DNA of 16,954 nucleotides from an uncultured Muribaculaceae bacterium (GCA_910587545.1 CAJUMI010000052.1:1-16954), one strand, 5' to 3'; shown: positions 6,917 to 15,175, counted from the stretch's first letter. Numbers and translations: made by a program. The notes: generated from the sequence alone by a model not told the origin.

Positions 6917-9151
6917 ATGAAATTTACAAGTGTATTACCGGCTTTAGCCGTGGCTCTCGCTCTGGCATCTTGTGCTTCGTCTCCCAAGGCGACGCAGGTA
7001 CAGTGGGAGACACTCGGCAACAGTTCGGATGAGGCCGGCAGCTATTATGTGCAGCGCTTCACAGTCAGCGGCGATCTTGACTTCGACCGTTTGGCGTTCA
7101 ATCAGTTCACCCGCCCGATGTCGACAGTCAACCCGGCTGACACATTGATTGAAATCATGCCCGGATATTATTGTGTGGCGTCTCCGCGTTTTCGTGAGGC
7201 CGAGGGCGACACCATCATCGTGGATATCCGCGTCAATGACGAACTTCGATCTATCTGTTATGCGCCTGACGGCGTGCATACAGCCGATGCCGACAGCACG
7301 ACTGCTCCTGTAGAGCTGACTTTTGCATCGATGACGGCTTTCCCGGCTCAGTATTCGACTGCCGCACTCGACCGTATGCCAAAAGCTGAAGAAATATATG
7401 AATTCAATGAGGCATTGGCCGCAGACAAGGCCGGTGACTATGAAGTAATACCATCATTCAAGAAAGTTACATTGACAGACGGCGAGTCGACAGTGGCCGA
7501 TATCAAGATTGTCGACAAGCCTACAGACAATGGTCAGGGTGAGAAATATAAGATCACTATCGCCGATAATGTAGCTACGGTAGAGGCGTCGCCCGAGTTT
7601 ATGGCGACGGCTCATCGTCGTGCCGAAGATCTTGTGGCCGGTTTTGCCGGTCCAACAGTGGCTAATGCTATTGTCGAGGACGAGCCTGATTTCCGTTACC
7701 GCGCGGTGATGATCGACATTTCACGCAACTATCAGACTCCGGCCGAGATGCGCAGGGTGCTTGATATGCTCGCCCGATACGGCTTCAATCATCTCCATTT
7801 CCACTTCAGCGATGATGACGCATGGCGTCTCGATATCCCGGGGCTGCCCGAACTTGTAGAGGTCGGTGCGCGACGCGGCTACACTCTCGACGATGCCGAT
7901 TTCATCGCTCAGATTCATGCCGGTGACGGCAACCCTGATTCCAAGTCGGGCACAGCCAACGGCTATTTTACACAGGATGATTTTATCGGTATGCTCCGTT
8001 ATGCCGACAGTCTTGGCATCAAGGTGCTGCCCGAGGTCGAGTCCCCCGGACATGCCCGCGCTGCGATCAAAGCGATGGAAAAACGCTACCGCACGACAGG
8101 CGACGCGTCGCTCCGTCTGATTGAGGACGGGGATTCGTCTGTCTATACTTCGGCCCAGTGTTTCCACGACAACGTGATGAATCCCGCTCTCGAATCAACC
8201 TATGCTTTCCTTGAAAAGGTGTATGACGGTATCATCGACATGTATGCGCGCGCCGGAGTCGAACTGCCTGCTATCCATATCGGTGGTGATGAGGTGCCCC
8301 ACGGTTCCTGGAGCGGGACCCCGTCGGTTATCAAATATAAAGAGGAGCATGGTGTGGCCAATGACCACGATATGCATGCCGTCTTCAACCGCCGCGTGTC
8401 TGATTATCTTGCATCCAAGGGCGTGAAGGTTTCCGGCTGGCAGGAAGTCGTATGCGGACGTACCGATGACTATAACAAGGCTGTATCAGGCAACGCTTAT
8501 TCTGTCAACAGCTGGACCCAGTCACTCACGACTCCCGATGCACCGTCGCGCCAGGCTCTCGACGGCGGCTATCCGTTGATCCTCAGTAATGTCAACCGCT
8601 TCTATCTTGACATGAATTCAAGCTATCATCCCGACGAACGCGGTCTCACGTGGAGTACTCCCGTCGACGAATTTGTCAGCCTCGGCGGATACCCTGAAGA
8701 GTTGATTGTATTGCAGCCTGGTGACCGCGAGAAGATTTTCGGTCTTTCTGGCCAGCTGTTCTCTGAGACAGTGCGCAGTGCTGCCGATATGGAAATGCGT
8801 CTGCTGCCCAAGATGCTCGGTCTCGCAGAACGTGCGTGGAACAGCACTCCGACCTACACCAATGCCGATTTCAATGCCGTAATTGCTGATCGTGAAATAC
8901 CTGTCTGGGAGCAATGCGGCTATAACTATCACATGCGTCAGCCGGGCATCAAGGTTGCCGACGGCAAGGCGACGATGAATGCGCCTTATGTCGGCAAGGG
9001 TGAGATCCGTTATACGATCGACGGCTCTGAGCCTGACGGGCAATCGGAAGTCTACACCGAGACGATTGATGTTCCTGAAGGGACAAAACAGATACGCGCC
9101 GCCTATTATCTCAACGGCAAGCGCTCTGTAACTACCATCGTATGGCTTTGA
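6917..9151 (+). CDS. Lipoprotein beta-N-acetylhexosaminidase, GH20
   Basis: A 744-aa exported glycoside hydrolase that should release terminal beta-GlcNAc or GalNAc from glycans by substrate-assisted catalysis. A signal peptide ends in LASC, with lipidated Cys19, so it is a periplasmic or surface lipoprotein. Residues about 30-140 form a beta-rich N-terminal region resembling the carbohydrate-binding-like domain of chitobiases (weak assignment). Residues about 155-240 look like the GH20b alpha/beta domain. The TIM barrel starts at FRYRAVMIDISRNY (259-272), continues with HFHFSDDDAW (around 294-303), carries the catalytic pair in HIGGDEVP (Asp458-Glu459) and ends near GLAERAWN (Glu638). The last 80 residues (IRYTIDGSEP onward) resemble the chitobiase C-terminal Ig-like domain. 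It is bounded by its own candidate promoter and the palindromic terminator at 9163. No SusC/SusD genes adjoin it, so it is not in a visible polysaccharide-utilisation locus. Confidence 0.92.
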   Translation: MKFTSVLPALAVALALASCASSPKATQVQWETLGNSSDEAGSYYVQRFTVSGDLDFDRLAFNQFTRPMSTVNPADTLIEIMPGYYCVASPRFREAEGDTIIVDIRVNDELRSICYAPDGVHTADADSTTAPVELTFASMTAFPAQYSTAALDRMPKAEEIYEFNEALAADKAGDYEVIPSFKKVTLTDGESTVADIKIVDKPTDNGQGEKYKITIADNVATVEASPEFMATAHRRAEDLVAGFAGPTVANAIVEDEPDFRYRAVMIDISRNYQTPAEMRRVLDMLARYGFNHLHFHFSDDDAWRLDIPGLPELVEVGARRGYTLDDADFIAQIHAGDGNPDSKSGTANGYFTQDDFIGMLRYADSLGIKVLPEVESPGHARAAIKAMEKRYRTTGDASLRLIEDGDSSVYTSAQCFHDNVMNPALESTYAFLEKVYDGIIDMYARAGVELPAIHIGGDEVPHGSWSGTPSVIKYKEEHGVANDHDMHAVFNRRVSDYLASKGVKVSGWQEVVCGRTDDYNKAVSGNAYSVNSWTQSLTTPDAPSRQALDGGYPLILSNVNRFYLDMNSSYHPDERGLTWSTPVDEFVSLGGYPEELIVLQPGDREKIFGLSGQLFSETVRSAADMEMRLLPKMLGLAERAWNSTPTYTNADFNAVIADREIPVWEQCGYNYHMRQPGIKVADGKATMNAPYVGKGEIRYTIDGSEPDGQSEVYTETIDVPEGTKQIRAAYYLNGKRSVTTIVWL

Positions 9152-9162
9152 AATTACACGAT

Positions 9163-9217
9163 AGTGACCATAATAAAAAAAGACCGCTTCAAGCGGTCTT
9201 TTTTTATTATGGTCACT
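9163..9217. terminator. Bidirectional intrinsic terminator, perfect 27-bp inverted repeat
   Basis: Bases 9163-9189 and 9191-9217 are exact reverse complements around a single C at 9190. The core is GACCGCTT-C-AAGCGGTC, flanked by seven A on the left and seven T on the right, then AT-rich arms. On either strand it therefore gives a GC hairpin followed by a U-run. It lies between the stop of the hexosaminidase (9149-9151) and the convergent GlmU-like gene, whose TGA stop (9213-9215 on the plus strand) is inside the right arm. Confidence 0.9.
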
Positions 9218-10373
9218 TGTAGTTTTCGGCGGCATCGCGGATGGCATAGAACATCCGTCGGTCGGCGTCGGTCAGCTCGATCCCACGGCGGGCCATAACC
9301 CGGGTAGCGACATCGAAAAATTTGGTCATCGAGACGTCTGAGAAGCCGGCTGTGCCGCCTTCGCTGAACGATGGCACGAAGTTGCGGGGAAAGCCGGTGC
9401 CATGGATGTTGACACCTACGCCGACGACAGTAGCCGTGTTGAACATTGTGTTTATGCCGGCCTTTGAGTGATCGCCCATTATCAGGCCGCAGAACTGGAG
9501 TCCTGTCCGGAGAAAGCGGTGTGAAGGGTAATTCCACAGTTTGATTTCCGTATAATCGTTCTTTAGGTTGGATGCGACGCATCCTGCGCCGAGATTGCAC
9601 CACGACCCGATTACGGCATTTCCGAGGAATCCGTCGTGGGCTTTGTTTGAATAACTGTGTATGACTACGTTGTTCAGCTCTCCGCCTACTTTTGACCATG
9701 GACCAATGGTTGTGTCTCCGTATATCCTGGACCCCATGTTGACAAAAGAGTGCTCGCAGACGGCGATGGGACCGCGCAATGCGGAGCATTCCATCACCTC
9801 GGCATCGGCACCAATGTAGACGGGACCGTGGGTGAGGTTGATCGCACAGCATTCAACCGTGGCACCTTGCTCGATGAAAAGTTTCGCGGGGTCGCCTACC
9901 ACGGTAACGGTCGGACTGACAGGTGCGCTGCGGCGTCCGGCTGTGAGCAGGGCGAAATCGGCCTCGATCTCTACTCCGTTGAGGGTGAATATGTCGGTCA
10001 GGTTTTCTACGCGGCGCACAGCCATGCCGGTGGTCAACTTTGTCTGCTCGGCGCCGCGTACGGCAATGGGATTGTCATCGCTGTCGTATAGTGCCTGGCC
10101 TGGGGCAAGCGAAGCTATGGCTGACGCGAGATCGGGGGTAGGGATGACGTCAGACGCTATACTGACAGTATCGTCGGATGATCTGTCGCATCGGATCGGG
10201 AAAATCTCGGAGAGATAACCGTTTGGTTCATAACTGTATGAGCCGGGAAGCATGCGCTGCCATTTTTCACGCAAGGTTAGTATGCCGATACGCAGTTCGG
10301 CCACGGGGCGCGTGTAAGTCATCGGTAATAGATTTTCTCTCCGGTTTTTGTCGTCAATAAGTAAGTAGTCCAT
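9213..10373 (-). CDS. GlmU-like sugar nucleotidyltransferase/acyltransferase (alternative Bacteroidetes type)
   Basis: A 386-aa cytoplasmic protein, probably making UDP-GlcNAc or a related activated sugar. The N-terminal half has the Bacteroidetes GlmU-like pattern TYTRPVAELRIGILTLREKW (residues 20-39) and lacks the canonical LAxGxGTRM loop of standard GlmU. The C-terminal half (about 155-370) is a left-handed beta-helix acyltransferase-type domain, with hexapeptide-like repeats, YSNKAHDGFLG (241-251, probable catalytic His246), NLGAG (260-264) and GDHSKAGINTMFN (300-312). I chose the ATG at 10371-10373 because MDYLLIDD is the usual start of this family. The longer reading to 10559 would add 62 residues lying antisense to rfbC and across both promoters. 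The 3' end is inside the shared terminator. Exact substrate is not proven by sequence; a plain nucleotidyltransferase is possible. Confidence 0.85.
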   Translation of the reverse strand: MDYLLIDDKNRRENLLPMTYTRPVAELRIGILTLREKWQRMLPGSYSYEPNGYLSEIFPIRCDRSSDDTVSIASDVIPTPDLASAIASLAPGQALYDSDDNPIAVRGAEQTKLTTGMAVRRVENLTDIFTLNGVEIEADFALLTAGRRSAPVSPTVTVVGDPAKLFIEQGATVECCAINLTHGPVYIGADAEVMECSALRGPIAVCEHSFVNMGSRIYGDTTIGPWSKVGGELNNVVIHSYSNKAHDGFLGNAVIGSWCNLGAGCVASNLKNDYTEIKLWNYPSHRFLRTGLQFCGLIMGDHSKAGINTMFNTATVVGVGVNIHGTGFPRNFVPSFSEGGTAGFSDVSMTKFFDVATRVMARRGIELTDADRRMFYAIRDAAENYK

Positions 10374-10387
10374 ATTTGATGAAATTA

Positions 10388-10419
10388 TTCGCAAAACTAC
10401 ATATTTTGTCGTAATTTTG
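10388..10419 (+). promoter_or_regulatory. Candidate promoter for rfbC
   Basis: TTCG at 10388-10391 (one mismatch from TTTG), exactly 20 nt, then TAATTTTG at 10412-10419, a full match to TAnnTTTG. The ATG of rfbC follows 26 nt later. The geometry is the same as the promoters at 187, 11097 and 15209. Confidence 0.6.
10392..10399 (-). promoter_or_regulatory. Candidate minus-strand -7 element for the GlmU-like gene
   Basis: Read on the minus strand, 10399 to 10392 is TAGTTTTG, an exact TAnnTTTG. It lies 18 nt before the start codon at 10373, giving a very short leader. A TTTG on the same strand at 10426-10423 is 23 nt away, a little longer than the usual spacing. The element lies inside the spacer of the divergent rfbC promoter. 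Confidence 0.45.
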
Positions 10420-10445
10420 CTGCAAAATAACGAGCTAAAAGCGAT

Positions 10446-10991
10446 ATGACCTTCACTGAAACCCAACTTGCCGGAGTGTGGATGATCACACCTTTGCGTC
10501 ATGGCGATGCCCGCGGATATTTCTGCGAGACGTTCCGCCGCGATGAATTTGAAAAACACATAGGCGTCGTGGACTTTGTTCAGGATAATGAGTCAAAATC
10601 ATGCCGCGGTGTTGCCCGCGGACTCCATTATCAGGCCGGAGACGCGTCTCAGTCCAAGCTGGTCAGGGTGTCGGAAGGTGCTGTAATCGACTATGCCGTC
10701 GATCTTAGGACCGGATCTCCGACTTTCGGCCGGTGGCAGTCCTTCGAATTGTCGGCCGATAACGGCTGTCAGCTTTTTGTGCCCCGCGGTTTCGCGCATG
10801 GTTTCGTTGTGGTCAGCGGTGCGGCTACTTTCCAGTATAAAGTAGATAACCTCTATTGTCCGCAGGCCGAACGCTGCATACGTTTTGACGACCCGACGCT
10901 TGCTGTCAGTCTGCCGTTGCCGCTCGGCGAACTGTTGTTCTCAGCCAAAGACCTGAACGGAACAGACTTCGAAACGGCTGAGAAATTTTAA
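10446..10991 (+). CDS. rfbC: dTDP-4-dehydrorhamnose 3,5-epimerase
   Basis: Cupin-fold enzyme of 181 aa that converts dTDP-4-dehydro-6-deoxy-D-glucose to dTDP-4-dehydro-L-rhamnose, the third step of dTDP-L-rhamnose synthesis for cell-surface polysaccharides. DARGYFCETF (residues 21-30) is the usual substrate-binding opening. RGLHYQ (58-63) carries the catalytic base His61 and is followed by Lys71. PRGFAHGF (113-120) includes His118, and FQYKVDNLY (129-137) has the acid Tyr131. SAKDLNG (166-172) corresponds to the family LSxKD motif. Length is normal. The rest of the pathway (rfbA, rfbB, rfbD) is absent from the window, so this is a solitary copy with its own promoter. Epimerases acting on other dTDP-6-deoxyhexoses share these motifs, but RfbC is the simplest reading. 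Confidence 0.9.
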   Translation: MTFTETQLAGVWMITPLRHGDARGYFCETFRRDEFEKHIGVVDFVQDNESKSCRGVARGLHYQAGDASQSKLVRVSEGAVIDYAVDLRTGSPTFGRWQSFELSADNGCQLFVPRGFAHGFVVVSGAATFQYKVDNLYCPQAERCIRFDDPTLAVSLPLPLGELLFSAKDLNGTDFETAEKF

Positions 10992-11024
10992 GGTCGGGTC
11001 CTGTTCTTTTGCGCGCTAATCCTT

Positions 11025-11058
11025 GCCGTCTTGCATGGTCGAGGACGGTTTATGTTTT
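11025..11058 (+). terminator. Possible terminator after rfbC
   Basis: CCGTC (11026-11030) pairs with GACGG (11044-11048). Three flanking pairs, two of them G-U, extend the stem to about eight pairs around a 9-nt loop. A T-rich but interrupted stretch (TTTATGTTTTAT, from 11049) follows. It sits 33 nt after the rfbC stop. The broken T-run makes this only a moderate candidate. Confidence 0.35.
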
Positions 11059-11096
11059 ATAACATATTTTGCAGCAGCAATAAAATGTGTCTAAAG

Positions 11097-11128
11097 TCTG
11101 GCAGATATTGAAAAAAATGATAATTTTG
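11097..11128 (+). promoter_or_regulatory. Candidate promoter for the transglutaminase/DUF3857 pair
   Basis: TCTG at 11097-11100 (one mismatch from TTTG), 20 nt, then TAATTTTG at 11121-11128, an exact TAnnTTTG. The start codon at 11157 follows after 28 nt. The 165-nt gap after rfbC and the 14-nt gap between the next two genes suggest this one promoter serves both. Confidence 0.6.
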
Positions 11129-11156
11129 CGAAAATGCCAACTTAAGATCTTTTCTC

Positions 11157-12962
11157 ATGAAAATCGTTGTAGCCTTATCTTTATGTCTTATCGTGGTATC
11201 GGATCTTGCATTTGCTTCCGCACCGGCGAATGTGGTCATATCTGACGCTTTTGAACTTTATCGTATTGTCGACACCCCGTCTGGACCCGTTCTTAAGACA
11301 GAGGAACGGGCTGAATATGAGGCGACGCGCTATTCTGCAACGGCCGTGACGGCGGCTTACTACAACGATGTTATCTCTCTTGACAAGGCTTCTGGCGGAA
11401 AGGCTCAATATAGGAATGTCAATCAAAAGAATATATTTCATGACGACAGCCGCATCTGCTATATTAATCTTGATCTGAAGAAAAAAGGTGATAAGGCCAA
11501 GACGGAGTTCCGGCGTACGTACAAAAATTTAGCCTATTTTACAAGGGTATCTCTTTCATCGGCTTATCCGGTGCGTAAAAAGTTGGTGAGATTTGAAATT
11601 CCGGCTTCCTGCCCTGATATTGCGCTTGTCGAGCTGAATTTTCCCAAAGACCGGATTATCCGGAATGATATTAAGAATCCCGACGGTTCAAGAGTAATCC
11701 TGTTTTCAGTCACGGACATTCCGTCGAGTTGCGATGACAAAGCGTCACCGCCAGCTCTGGCCTGCGATCCGGTTATCTTGGTGACGGGATATTTTGCCGG
11801 TCTGGATGAGTTGTATGAATTTCATCGCAAGATGCTCGAAGTCGATACCGTCATCCCCGGTGTTGAGGCTATATTGGCCGAAGCTGTCGGAGATGCGTCT
11901 GACCGGCGGAGTGTGGTCGAGGGAATATATAAATATGTGCAGAACAAGATCAGATATGTGGCCTTTGAAGAAGGTGAGGCGGGCTACCGTCCTGATGCGC
12001 CGGCCGAGGTGCTCCGCAAGCATTATGGAGACTGCAAGGGTATGGCGATGCTTCTTGCGACTTTGCTCAAGCGTGCCGGCATCAAGGCTGAGGTGGCAAG
12101 CATCGGCACGAAGCGTATACCATTCGATATCGCGACATATCCGTCGCTGGCAGCGACAGATCATATGATCTGTATTGCACCGGCAGACGGCGATACGTTA
12201 TTCCTCGATGCCACATATAATTATATATCATCGCGCGATATTCCCGAGGGAATTCAGGGAAAAGATGCGATGATGTTTAATAGTGTCGGCGGCTATAAAA
12301 TGGTCAGAGTGCCATGGCGTCAGCCCGATGCCTCGCTTTGTGACGCCCTGTATGAGTACGAGCTTGTCGGCGGAGGTCTTGTGGGGCAGGGACGCAGACG
12401 CTACAGCGGCGATATGCTCGAGATACTCCTGTCATCGGTCAATGGCCTTGATCGTACCTATAAGAATGATTTGCTCGTAAATGAGATGAAGCCGCGGCCC
12501 AAATCGGTAGTTGACAGCGAGAGTATCAATGGTTCCTATGTCGCGGACGGGATCTATGAACTCACGGCTTCGGTTTCTGATGTTAACGCGATTGTCGATG
12601 CGGGTGAGACGATGTATGTCGATCTTAACGCGTCAGACGATATGGCCCGTAGAATTGATATTGCCGATCGCAGGAGCGATTATGTATTCCCGTTAAGAGC
12701 CAAGTTGGTCTGCAGGTCGGAGCTGAAGATCCCCGACGGGTACAAGGCCGGTGAGCTGCCAGAGAGCTATCGCATCGACAACGGAAATGTCGAGATGTCG
12801 TGTGATTTTATGTCCGAAAACGACAAGGTGGCAGTAGTCAAGACAATTTCGGTAAAGCAGCCGAGTATGCCTTTGGGTTCGCTTGAGGACTGGAACCGCA
12901 CTGTGGCTGACTGGAAAGAAGCGTGCAACAGCCAGATAGAATTGATAAAAATTAATCCTTAA
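11157..12962 (+). CDS. Exported transglutaminase-like superfamily protein with intact triad
   Basis: A 601-aa protein with a Sec signal peptide (hydrophobic residues about 3-18, likely cleavage after AFASA near residue 22), so it acts in the periplasm or beyond. The middle holds a transglutaminase-like core. YKYVQNKIRYVAF lies just before it, YGDCKGMAML contains Cys293, TDHMIC has His336 and FLDATYNY has Asp351, giving the Cys-His-Asp triad in the usual order and spacing. Beta-rich regions lie on both sides, as in the DUF3857-transglutaminase proteins common in Bacteroidetes. Bacterial members may act as proteases, peptidases or amide-modifying enzymes; the substrate is unknown, so no reaction is claimed. 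It is followed after 14 nt by a second, apparently degenerate relative, and the two are very probably co-transcribed. Confidence 0.82.
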   Translation: MKIVVALSLCLIVVSDLAFASAPANVVISDAFELYRIVDTPSGPVLKTEERAEYEATRYSATAVTAAYYNDVISLDKASGGKAQYRNVNQKNIFHDDSRICYINLDLKKKGDKAKTEFRRTYKNLAYFTRVSLSSAYPVRKKLVRFEIPASCPDIALVELNFPKDRIIRNDIKNPDGSRVILFSVTDIPSSCDDKASPPALACDPVILVTGYFAGLDELYEFHRKMLEVDTVIPGVEAILAEAVGDASDRRSVVEGIYKYVQNKIRYVAFEEGEAGYRPDAPAEVLRKHYGDCKGMAMLLATLLKRAGIKAEVASIGTKRIPFDIATYPSLAATDHMICIAPADGDTLFLDATYNYISSRDIPEGIQGKDAMMFNSVGGYKMVRVPWRQPDASLCDALYEYELVGGGLVGQGRRRYSGDMLEILLSSVNGLDRTYKNDLLVNEMKPRPKSVVDSESINGSYVADGIYELTASVSDVNAIVDAGETMYVDLNASDDMARRIDIADRRSDYVFPLRAKLVCRSELKIPDGYKAGELPESYRIDNGNVEMSCDFMSENDKVAVVKTISVKQPSMPLGSLEDWNRTVADWKEACNSQIELIKINP

Positions 12963-12976
12963 ATACAATACTGCAG

Positions 12977-15175
12977 ATGAGACACAGACACTTATTGACG
13001 GCCATGTTGGCGATGGCATTTTCGGTACTGACGGCGTCAGCCGATAAAGCCCAAGATTACAGGCAGTTTGCCGAAGAGACCAAGGCGTGGGTGTATTCAC
13101 TCGATCTTCCGGCATTCGATGTCAGGGAGATACCTGAGAAGTATAAGAATGAGTCGGCTGTCTATATCGCGGTCTATGACGGTATGACGGTGTTGCGCAA
13201 CACCGAGCCGGGACGAATGCCCGGCACTCTGCGTTTCGCACGCGATAAGCATATCGAGGGTGGCGACCTGCAGCGTATGTTGGTGTATATAAATGATAAG
13301 TCCGCTCTCGAGCGCTTTTCTGAATTTGATTTCGCGACAAGTATAACGCGTAAATACGGGGCTTCACACCGCAAATACCGTTTTGCGATGGGGGTAAAGG
13401 TGATCAAACCTGACGGACGAGAGATTGTGATCGACACTGATGAATATGTAGAAGTGAAGGAGGGCAAGAAGGATAAGGACTCGCGGCGCAAACTCGCCGT
13501 GCCCGGACTTGAAGTCGGTGATATCATTGATTACTACCTGTATGTCAGCCATGATATCCATAACGCTCATCTCGATCCGATGATGATCATTCTGCGTGAA
13601 GATTATCCGGTGATGGACTATTCTGTCAGCCTTTTGCTCGACGGCACTCTTTGCTCGAGCTACCGCCTGCTTAATGGAGCTCCCGATCTCACCGGCTGGC
13701 GGGATTCCGAGGGAAATTTCCATCTCGAGATGAAAATTCAGGACATTCCAGCCCGGCCTCGTCTGTACTATAGTGATATCCTTCAGTCGCCGGCTGTCAA
13801 ACTGTTTGTTTACAATCGCGATGCCGAGCAGTTTACGCCAAGAAGTTCCTCGACTATCGGTGTCATGCCAGAGCCGTCTCCATTTTTTATTAAAAACGAG
13901 TGGTGGGACATGCGTAAGAAATTATACTATGATGATGCCGGCAAAGACATGCTCAAGGAGTCGCTCAAGAATGTCGGTAACGCACCCAAGATGCTTGACC
14001 GGGCGCTTAAATCAGGGCAACGGACTGTCGAAGAGGTGTCGGACTGCGCCTACAATCTCCTCGCCTTTTCTTATTATGTCTCTGACCGCGGCTTTTCACC
14101 GCTTGTGTTTGACATCCAGTTGCAGAGTCTGCTGAAAGGTTTTGTCGGTGATTCGCTGATGGCGGTGATGACGACTGCGGGCTATAACGAGCCGATTGAC
14201 CTGGTGGCGTCGTTGTTTGACATATCGACAGGCTGCGTGTTGCCCGGCGACACACGTTATTATCTTCCCCCGCGGTCGATATTGTCTCCTTCGGAAATTC
14301 ATCCTTATTATTCCGGCCGAATTTCCCAGCAACTCACATCGGAAAAGCTCAAGAGTGAATATCCCGGCGGTGACACCTGTTTTATAGCCCTGCCCGAAGG
14401 TAAGGCGGTGAGAAACAGAAAATACAGTAAAATGACCGTCGATATTGACGGTTCGACGCTCGTTGTCAATAGGAACGTCTCCTGCTCCGGAATTGCGAAG
14501 CTGGGACAGTTGTCGTTGCTTAACGATGAGGACATTGTCAAAGCCTATCTTGAGTATTTCAGGGGCTTCGGACTCGATGTGGCGATCAAGGAAAACGGCA
14601 AGAAGGCGGCTGACCGAAAAGCGCGTTATGCCGACGCCCGCATCAGCCAGAGCAGTGACTTCGAATCGGAAGTCAGAGATTACCACGGCGATGTGGTGGT
14701 GGATTCGGTCAAAGGGTCGATTATATCAGTGGGCATTGACCCCAAGGCTCCGAAGTTTGTATATGAGGTAGGCTATAATGCCAGGGACCTTGCTCGAAAA
14801 GCCGGGAAAAACATGCTGCTCTCGGTAGGCAAACTCTGTCAGCATCAGTCTGAATTGCTCGAAAGCGACCGCACCAGAACTGATGACGTCGTCACCGATG
14901 GCGCGCGGGAATATTTAACCAGGATCGAGATCAATCTGCCGCAGGGCTACACCGTGTCCGATGCGTCCCTTGAGAAACTCACGCGTCTCATCCGCAACAA
15001 GGCCGGATTTTTCGGAGTAACCGCCAGGGCCGACTCGGGAGTGTTGACCCTCGACATAATGAAACGTTACGACTGGCGTTTCCTGTCGGCAGACATGTGG
15101 CCCGACATGGTCGCTCTGATCGATGCCGCATCCGACTGGCAGGCCGCGACAGTGTTGCTCGAAAAGGAAGGTTGA
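12977..15175 (+). CDS. Exported DUF3857-type protein with degenerate transglutaminase-like region
   Basis: A 732-aa protein with a signal peptide (MRHRHLLTAMLAMAFSVLTA, cleavage probably after ASA near residue 22). Residues about 60-250 have the DUF3857 style: a string of beta strands including RFAMGVKVIKPDGREIVID and VPGLEVGDIIDYYLYVSHD, ending in a DYPV-type segment. Residues about 350-450 occupy the place where a transglutaminase core should follow. No GDC is present: the closest is GDS (391-393), and no DH or LDAT-like motif follows. The C-terminal third is again beta-rich. I infer a non-catalytic relative that may partner the upstream protein. It is the second gene of a two-gene unit (14-nt gap). 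Family placement is moderate, since it rests on motif style and context without an alignment. Confidence 0.7.
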   Translation: MRHRHLLTAMLAMAFSVLTASADKAQDYRQFAEETKAWVYSLDLPAFDVREIPEKYKNESAVYIAVYDGMTVLRNTEPGRMPGTLRFARDKHIEGGDLQRMLVYINDKSALERFSEFDFATSITRKYGASHRKYRFAMGVKVIKPDGREIVIDTDEYVEVKEGKKDKDSRRKLAVPGLEVGDIIDYYLYVSHDIHNAHLDPMMIILREDYPVMDYSVSLLLDGTLCSSYRLLNGAPDLTGWRDSEGNFHLEMKIQDIPARPRLYYSDILQSPAVKLFVYNRDAEQFTPRSSSTIGVMPEPSPFFIKNEWWDMRKKLYYDDAGKDMLKESLKNVGNAPKMLDRALKSGQRTVEEVSDCAYNLLAFSYYVSDRGFSPLVFDIQLQSLLKGFVGDSLMAVMTTAGYNEPIDLVASLFDISTGCVLPGDTRYYLPPRSILSPSEIHPYYSGRISQQLTSEKLKSEYPGGDTCFIALPEGKAVRNRKYSKMTVDIDGSTLVVNRNVSCSGIAKLGQLSLLNDEDIVKAYLEYFRGFGLDVAIKENGKKAADRKARYADARISQSSDFESEVRDYHGDVVVDSVKGSIISVGIDPKAPKFVYEVGYNARDLARKAGKNMLLSVGKLCQHQSELLESDRTRTDDVVTDGAREYLTRIEINLPQGYTVSDASLEKLTRLIRNKAGFFGVTARADSGVLTLDIMKRYDWRFLSADMWPDMVALIDAASDWQAATVLLEKEG

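Noticed and set aside
8618..9852. Two overlapping minus-strand open frames (8618-9247 and 9154-9852)
   Set aside because: They cross the palindromic terminator and lie opposite the GH20 gene or out of frame within the GlmU-like gene, so they are shadows.
10374..10559. A 62-residue N-terminal extension of the GlmU-like protein on the minus strand
   Set aside because: It would run antisense through the start of rfbC and through both candidate promoters, and the family-typical start MDYLLIDD is at 10373.
14096..14686. A 196-codon open frame on the minus strand inside the DUF3857-type gene
   Set aside because: It is antisense to a clear exported protein, has no recognisable motif or promoter, and is best explained by codon bias of the real gene.
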